From: Fibrobacter succinogenes
GTDB lineage: Bacteria; Fibrobacterota; Fibrobacteria; Fibrobacterales; Fibrobacteraceae
NCBI RefSeq assembly: GCF_902779965.1
Contig: NZ_CACZDK010000008.1
Location: 62,001 to 126,000 of the forward strand
Reading direction: 5' to 3'
Length of the DNA: 64,000 bases
Shown here: in pieces, positions 59,508 to 64,000 of the stretch
How positions within the stretch are numbered: the stretch's first letter is position 1
Layout: each line of letters begins with the position of its first letter
Made by a program: the position numbers and the translations under genes
The notes under the pieces: model-generated
The model's input: only the letters and a program-made list of their open reading frames with translations
Databases searched by the model: none
Told to the model about the DNA's origin: nothing

Positions 59508-60023
59508 TTAATGGTGGTGATGATGATGCATTTCTACTGTTGCTGCCGCCTTCGGAGAGTACCCGGCAATGCCCGGATCAACCATTCCAAAAATCATCGC
59601 AATGTGTGAGAGTACGAGGAATGCGGCAAGCAAAAGAATGGCGCAGTTCGTGCGCTTGTTTTCGCCTGCTTTACGGAACAGAAGTTTCAAGTTCAACAAC
59701 GCAAGCAATATCATCGGAATGCCTGCAAGAATATAAGAGCCAATCGCCACAACATCAATCCATGTTCTGAATTCTCCTGCGGATGCAAGTGGAATTACAA
59801 CATTCGGAATGAAGTAGGCTATAATCCCAACGAATGAAAGTCCTGCAAGGATTCCGGCGATGCGGTTGATTTTTGAAAGTGTTGGATGCACGTTTGGGGA
59901 GCGCAACAGGAATAAATCCGTAATGGCAATCGTTTCGGCAAGAATGACAGGAATTGCCATAAAGATGATGAGGTTCCAAGGAGAGTTTTGCATGAGCAAA
60001 TCCATGTAATGGGTAGAGTACAT
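59508..60023 (-). CDS. Small integral membrane protein with natural hexahistidine tail
   Basis: No family firmly recognised. The 171 residues contain four or five hydrophobic segments (ETIAITDLFLLRSP in the first, then AGILAGLSFVGIIAYFI, VVAIGSYILAGIPMILLALL, ILLLAAFLVLSHIAMIFGM). The chain ends TVEMHHHHHH and a stop. The His tail might bind metal at the membrane surface. It lies upstream of the cysTWA promoter on the same strand, so it is a separate unit. AAGGAT lies 6 bp before the ATG. Confidence 0.75.
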   Translation of the reverse strand: MYSTHYMDLLMQNSPWNLIIFMAIPVILAETIAITDLFLLRSPNVHPTLSKINRIAGILAGLSFVGIIAYFIPNVVIPLASAGEFRTWIDVVAIGSYILAGIPMILLALLNLKLLFRKAGENKRTNCAILLLAAFLVLSHIAMIFGMVDPGIAGYSPKAAATVEMHHHHHH

Positions 60024-60212
60024 ATAGTATCCTTTTTGTTGTTGTGTTTGACTGGCTCCCTCTTTATTAATGAATCTACAAAAAACTATTCTGCAGAATT
60101 GTTATTGAAAATTTTGATAGCGAACGATTAGAAAAATGTATTAGACGTTCTTGAAAAGTGGTTTTATATTTGCAACAAATTATTTTTAGAACTTAAAAAG
60201 CAAGGTGAATTA

Positions 60213-61217
60213 ATGCCCGAAGTCAAGAACTTTTCTGCAAAATATTTTCATAAGATAGATATAAAGAATTCAACACTTCTTGATGTACGTGAACCTAGTG
60301 AAACTATTGTTCGTCCTGTGAACGGTGCGATCCAGATTCCATTTTTTGAACTTTCTAAAAAGATAGATTCCATCCCCAAAGAAAAACCTGTTTATGTTTT
60401 TTGCACAACAGGAGATCGCTCGGAACAAGTCGCAGAAATTCTTGCGGATAGGGAATTTGAAGTGTACAACATTGAAGGAGGCCTTGATGATGTTCCTAAG
60501 GCGCACTTTGTCGATGCTAAGGGCTTGAAATGCCCAGGTCCAATCGTAAAAGTTGATGAAATCGTTAAAAAAGCTCTGATTGGTGACGAAATTCAAGTCG
60601 AAGCGGATGAAAAAGCGTTCCTCTCGGATGTCGAAGTTTGGTGCCAACACACCGGAAACGAATTAAAATCACTCACCGAAAAAGACGGAATTATTTACGC
60701 GTCCATCGTGAAAAAAAATGCCCCCGCTCCCGAAAAAAGAGAATTCGAACATGGCAAAACTTTTGTCGTGTTTAGCGGCGATTTGGACAAGGCTATCGCT
60801 TCGTTCATCATGGCAAATGGTGCTGCGGCTATGGGACGCCCGGTCACGATGTTCTTTACTTTTTGGGGCGTGAGCCTTTTGCGTAGACCCGAAAAAGTTC
60901 ATGTCAAAAAATCGCTCATCGGAAAAATGTTTAGCTTGATGTTGCCGCGAGGTTCCAAAAAGCTAGGGCTTTCACGCATGAATTTCGGTGGCATTGGAGC
61001 CAAGATGATTCGAGCCGTCATGAAGCAAAACGGGGTTTCATCGCTCGAAGAACTGATCCAGAGCGCGCAGCAAAAAGGCGTAAAGTTTGTCGCTTGCCAA
61101 ATGTCCATGGAACTCATGGGCATCAAGGCCGAAGAATTAATCGACGGCGTTGAACTCGGCGGAGTCGCAACAATGCTCGGTTCCACCGAAAAATCTGATT
61201 TGACGTATTTTATTTAA
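60213..61217 (+). CDS. Rhodanese-TusA-DsrE fusion sulfurtransferase
   Basis: Three sulfur-transfer modules in 334 residues: rhodanese (1-95, persulfide Cys64 in VFCTTGDRS), TusA (about 98-170, Cys107 in AKGLKCPGPIVKVDEIV), and a DsrE/DsrF-like domain (about 180-334: VFSGDLDKAIASFIMANGAAAMGRPVTMFFTFWG, with a late CQMSMELMGI segment carrying a candidate Cys). Such fusions pass persulfide from one module to the next. It is the only plus-strand gene in the sulfur region, divergent from the His-tail protein. AAGG precedes the ATG. Its stop overlaps that of bioB by two bases. Confidence 0.92.
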   Translation: MPEVKNFSAKYFHKIDIKNSTLLDVREPSETIVRPVNGAIQIPFFELSKKIDSIPKEKPVYVFCTTGDRSEQVAEILADREFEVYNIEGGLDDVPKAHFVDAKGLKCPGPIVKVDEIVKKALIGDEIQVEADEKAFLSDVEVWCQHTGNELKSLTEKDGIIYASIVKKNAPAPEKREFEHGKTFVVFSGDLDKAIASFIMANGAAAMGRPVTMFFTFWGVSLLRRPEKVHVKKSLIGKMFSLMLPRGSKKLGLSRMNFGGIGAKMIRAVMKQNGVSSLEELIQSAQQKGVKFVACQMSMELMGIKAEELIDGVELGGVATMLGSTEKSDLTYFI

Positions 61218-62179
61218 GCGCTTTCCACTTGCCACGTAAATCCTGCTTCTTCAATCGTGCGGAACGTGGCTTCAAGGCTTTGCCCGCCTTCGGTTAAATA
61301 GCCGGAGGCGAAAATGGAATCGGCAATTTTAAACAACGTTTTTTCGTGACCTTTGAAATAGACTTCACGACCGGCTGCGCAACGGATATCTGATTTCGGT
61401 AACATCAATCGCGCGAGGCAAAGAACCTTGATGCAATATTCTGGAGTCAGCGTTGAAATATCGCGCTCGGCCAGTCGTGTTCCTTTGACCGGGAGTAAAA
61501 AGTTGATAGGGACGGATTCGGGATTGATTTCTTTCAATTCAAAAAGCATGTCCACGACATCTTCTTTCGTTTCGCCCATACCAATGATGCCACCGGAGCA
61601 TATCTCAAAGCCGATGTGTTTCAACATTCGCAAATTGTCGATACGTTCCTGGTAAGTGTGTGTGGTGCAAATGCTTGGGTAAAAACGGCGGCTGCTATTC
61701 AAGTTGTGATTGATTCTGTTAAGCCCCGCTTCTTTCAGCATTTTCGCTTGATGCTCGGTCAAGAATCCGATGGAACAGCAAATTTGCGTATCGTTTTTTT
61801 TCATTTTGCGGATTCGTTCGGCGAGACTTTCTATATCGCTATCCGCAAAGCGAATGCCGCTAAGGCCAATGCAATGTCTAGAAAGATGGAACTCGTCAAC
61901 TAAATCGTTGTCGCCGTAAAGTTTCTTGTCTTCGACATAACGGTATTTTTCAATCGGGGCTTCGGAATCTCGTGATTGTGCACAATAAGCGCAGTTCTGC
62001 GTACAGTTGCCGCTACGGACATTGGTAAGCAACTGGATGTTGACGCGGTTGCCTTTGTATTTTGTTCTTAATCGGTATGCTTCTTCTATAAGATTGTTGA
62101 GGGCGTCGCCTTGTAAATCAAGTATTTCAAGAGCGTCATTTTTTGTTAAAGAAGTATTTTCAGCCGTAGGAAAAAACAT
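61214..62179 (-). CDS. bioB: Biotin synthase
   Basis: Radical-SAM enzyme that inserts sulfur into dethiobiotin, using an auxiliary iron-sulfur cluster as donor. The SAM cluster motif CxxxCxxC is at Cys59, Cys63 and Cys66 (GNCTQNCAYCAQS). Family blocks are SIGFLTEHQAKMLKEAGLNRINHNLNSS, GIIGMGETKEDVVDMLFEL and CLARLMLPKSDIRCAAGRE. The 321-residue length is normal. No other bio gene is in view. The stop codon overlaps that of the convergent rhodanese fusion. Confidence 0.96.
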   Translation of the reverse strand: MFFPTAENTSLTKNDALEILDLQGDALNNLIEEAYRLRTKYKGNRVNIQLLTNVRSGNCTQNCAYCAQSRDSEAPIEKYRYVEDKKLYGDNDLVDEFHLSRHCIGLSGIRFADSDIESLAERIRKMKKNDTQICCSIGFLTEHQAKMLKEAGLNRINHNLNSSRRFYPSICTTHTYQERIDNLRMLKHIGFEICSGGIIGMGETKEDVVDMLFELKEINPESVPINFLLPVKGTRLAERDISTLTPEYCIKVLCLARLMLPKSDIRCAAGREVYFKGHEKTLFKIADSIFASGYLTEGGQSLEATFRTIEEAGFTWQVESA

Positions 62180-62248
62180 AATATACCTATATAAATAGTA
62201 GGATTTTGAAACGCAAAGATAGTATGATTATGCCAACTTGTCAAAAGA

Positions 62249-62851
62249 CTATATCATTATGATGCTCGCGGCGCAAAAAAGAAGCGAGAGTCCCATAAGA
62301 ATATTGATAGATTTGCTGTATTTGCCAAAAATTTTTCTCAAGAAAATACCTGCACAAATCCACGCCAAGTTGCATATAGGCCCAGTCAATGGCAAGATGA
62401 GACCGCACAAAAAGATCGAGAAAAAATCCTTGTTGTAGGGGAGTGAATAAATTGATATTGCCGTTATGCAATAAATCATGATTTTGACATTCGTGAGTTG
62501 GATTAGAATGCCGGTTGTAAACTTGCCTTTCCCTGCATCGTTTTCGAGGGATTCCTGTGGCGTAAATGCTTCTTTGAATTGCTTAAATGCAAGCCATACC
62601 ATGTAAAGCAATCCTATGAAGGAAAGCGTTCGAACGTACTTTTCAAAAGCTGTTCCGATAAAATAGCACACAAATACAGATCCTATGGAAACAATAGTGT
62701 AACCCGTAAATATGCCATACCATTGACGGATAGCGCTCTTTTTCCCGTAGCTTAATGCAACGGAAAGTGAACTCAGGTTGGCTGGACCTGGCGTAATTCC
62801 TGAAATGAATGCGTAAAATAAAAATGAAGGAATGAGTTCGGTGGGTATCAT
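62249..62851 (-). CDS. LysE-family amino-acid/metabolite exporter
   Basis: A small exporter of 200 residues with about six membrane segments. The LysE/RhtB N-terminal motif is GITPGPANLSSLSVALSYG; the later segment TGILIQLTNVKIMIYCITAISIY and the C-terminal GPICNLAWICAGIFL fit the family. The substrate is unknown; export of cysteine or homoserine-like metabolites would fit the surroundings but is inference. The gene lies between sbp2 and bioB. Confidence 0.85.
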   Translation of the reverse strand: MIPTELIPSFLFYAFISGITPGPANLSSLSVALSYGKKSAIRQWYGIFTGYTIVSIGSVFVCYFIGTAFEKYVRTLSFIGLLYMVWLAFKQFKEAFTPQESLENDAGKGKFTTGILIQLTNVKIMIYCITAISIYSLPYNKDFFSIFLCGLILPLTGPICNLAWICAGIFLRKIFGKYSKSINILMGLSLLFCAASIIMI

Positions 62852-62867
62852 TGATGTAACTCAAAAA

Positions 62868-62903
62868 CGCTCCCAACGATTGCGTTAGCAAGGGTTGAGA
62901 GCG
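62868..62903 (-). terminator. Terminator of the second sulfate-binding protein gene
   Basis: Stem CGCTCTCAAC / GTTGGGAGCG (minus-strand sense, one G-T pair) with a 16-base loop, followed by TTTTT. Confidence 0.82.
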
Positions 62904-62937
62904 CTCGGTTTTTACAAGAAGAATTGATTAGACCGGA

Positions 62938-63957
62938 TTACTTCTTTTCGTAGATCTGGTCGAAAATGCCACCGTTGGAGAAGTGCGTGCCCTGAGCCTT
63001 GTCCCAGCCGCCGAAGTAGCTGATGTCAATCAAGTTCACGTTCTGGTCAAATTCCTTGTACTGGTCAAGAATGGCCTTGTTGGACGGACGGTAGTGATTC
63101 TTTGCGGCAATGTGCTGGCCTTCATCAGAGTAGAGGTAGTTCAAGTATTCGGTAGCGAGTTCGCGGGTGCCACGCTTGTCAACAACCTTGTCCACAATTG
63201 CGACAGACGGTTCAGCCAAAATGCTCACGCTGGGGATGACAATTTCGTAGTCTTTGGGGTAGTCCTTGAGCGAGAGGAATGCTTCGTTTTCCCAAGCGAG
63301 CAAAACGTCACCCTGGCCGTTTTCGATGAATGTCGTCGTGGAGCCGCGAGCGCCAGAAGCGAGTACGAGAACATTTTTGTAGAGCTTCTTTACGAATTCC
63401 TTGACCTTGGCTTCGTTGCCGTTGTACTGTTTTTCTGCCCATGCCCAGGCGGCGAGGTAGTTCCAGCGAGCGCCACCAGAAGTTTTCGGGTTCGGAGTGA
63501 TGACACCGATGCCGTCCTTCACGAGATCGCCCCAGTCCTTGAGATTTTTCGGGTTGCCCTTGCGCACCAAGAACACGATGGTGGAGGTGTACGGAGAGCT
63601 GTTCAGCGGGAATTCCTTGACCCAACCAGGTTCAATGAGTCCTGCATCGCGAACAGCGTTTACGTCAAATTCGAGAGCGAGTGTGACAACGTCAGCTTCG
63701 AGGCCGTTTGCAACTTCCAAGGCCTGCTTACCGGAACCGCCATGGGACTGCGTGATTTCTACGTCCTTGCCGGTCTTTTCCTTCCAATGCTTGGCGAAAG
63801 CCACATTGTAGTTTGCGTAAAGTTCGCGGGTCGGATCGTAAGAAACGTTGGTGAGAGTCTGCTTGCCGTGTTCGTGCTTTTCTTCAGAAGAAGAGCAGGC
63901 TGTGAAAGCAAGGGAGAGAAGAGCGATGGATGCAATGGTAAGTTTTTTGAAATTCAT
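62938..63957 (-). CDS. sbp: Sulfate/thiosulfate ABC transporter substrate-binding lipoprotein, paralogue 2
   Basis: Same family and nearly collinear with the gene at 40122. Lipoprotein signal ends FTAC (Cys21). Blocks are [89 protein letters not shown] lies 9 bp before the ATG and a terminator follows at 62868, so it is complete and probably monocistronic. Codon use is more GC-rich at third positions than in paralogue 1, suggesting this is the more highly expressed copy. Only 43 bp of upstream sequence are in the window, too few to see whether the 56-bp box is present. Confidence 0.94.
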   Translation of the reverse strand: MNFKKLTIASIALLSLAFTACSSSEEKHEHGKQTLTNVSYDPTRELYANYNVAFAKHWKEKTGKDVEITQSHGGSGKQALEVANGLEADVVTLALEFDVNAVRDAGLIEPGWVKEFPLNSSPYTSTIVFLVRKGNPKNLKDWGDLVKDGIGVITPNPKTSGGARWNYLAAWAWAEKQYNGNEAKVKEFVKKLYKNVLVLASGARGSTTTFIENGQGDVLLAWENEAFLSLKDYPKDYEIVIPSVSILAEPSVAIVDKVVDKRGTRELATEYLNYLYSDEGQHIAAKNHYRPSNKAILDQYKEFDQNVNLIDISYFGGWDKAQGTHFSNGGIFDQIYEKK

Positions 63958-64000
63958 GTTATAAACCTCTTTTTATTTTAAATGTTGTGATTTGTTTTTT

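Noticed and set aside
59508-59530. His6 tail as vector contamination
   Set aside because: It is continuous with a native-looking membrane gene and chromosomal flanks, and codons are mixed.
1-64000. tRNA, rRNA or insertion-sequence genes
   Set aside because: No cloverleaf with a GGTTCGAATC-type T arm, no rRNA blocks and no transposase frame were noticed on either strand; a tRNAscan or Infernal run would settle this.

Overview
The window looks like chromosomal DNA of a Fibrobacter-type bacterium (phylum Fibrobacterota, rumen or gut). This is inferred from moderate GC, a Gram-negative envelope (complete tol-pal operon, many lipobox proteins, acyl-ACP/lysophospholipid recycling), a GH8 oligoxylanase, biosynthetic gene content, and abundant short intergenic repeats. 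No rRNA, tRNA, CRISPR array, insertion sequence or prophage was seen. An isolated ORF6N-domain gene is the only phage-like piece.

Layout. 1-7.1 kb: 5'-truncated GntR regulator, GH8 enzyme, ORF6N protein, rpsD, EndA-like nuclease, folC, LPP20-type lipoprotein. 7.2-12.1 kb: tolQ-tolR-tolA-tolB-pal-cpoB. 12.2-23.2 kb: murA with an RDD/GYF_2 membrane protein, rapA, proB, scpB, mutS, an HD-like protein and a RidA homologue. 23.4-32.7 kb: a three-module LplT/PlsC/acyl-ACP-synthetase fusion, an NSS transporter with a 35-residue MetS-like partner, a diguanylate cyclase, aconitase. 32.8-35.0 kb: two lineage-specific envelope proteins. 35.2-40.1 kb: tryptophan genes trpCF-trpB-trpA, split by a small lipoprotein gene of opposite orientation that is flanked by two copies of a structured element.

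40.1-64.0 kb: a sulfur region, nearly all on the minus strand. It holds sulfate uptake (CysT, CysW, CysA and two distant substrate-binding lipoproteins), a siroheme/[4Fe-4S] sulfite reductase, TusA-like and rhodanese sulfur-transfer proteins, two JAMM proteases, two E1-like enzymes (one fused to a MoaD-like carrier and a rhodanese), a separate capped carrier protein ending GGGQ, two O-acetylhomoserine sulfhydrylases, serine acetyltransferase, and a family 2A encapsulin shell gene overlapping the gene for its cysteine desulfurase cargo. The inferred flow is sulfate -> sulfite -> sulfide -> protein thiocarboxylate -> homocysteine and cysteine, with sulfur from cysteine handled inside a protein nanocompartment. 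Five operons here share one promoter-plus-upstream box of exactly 56 bp, with an 18-bp spacer in every copy, which defines a candidate sulfur regulon. A metY-methyltransferase-cupin operon, whose cupin resembles DMSP lyases, suggests methylated sulfur chemistry.

Intergenic regions carry at least five repeat families. One is a palindrome with compensatory base changes that abuts several start codons. Another is read in frame as the linker of the TrpC-TrpF fusion.
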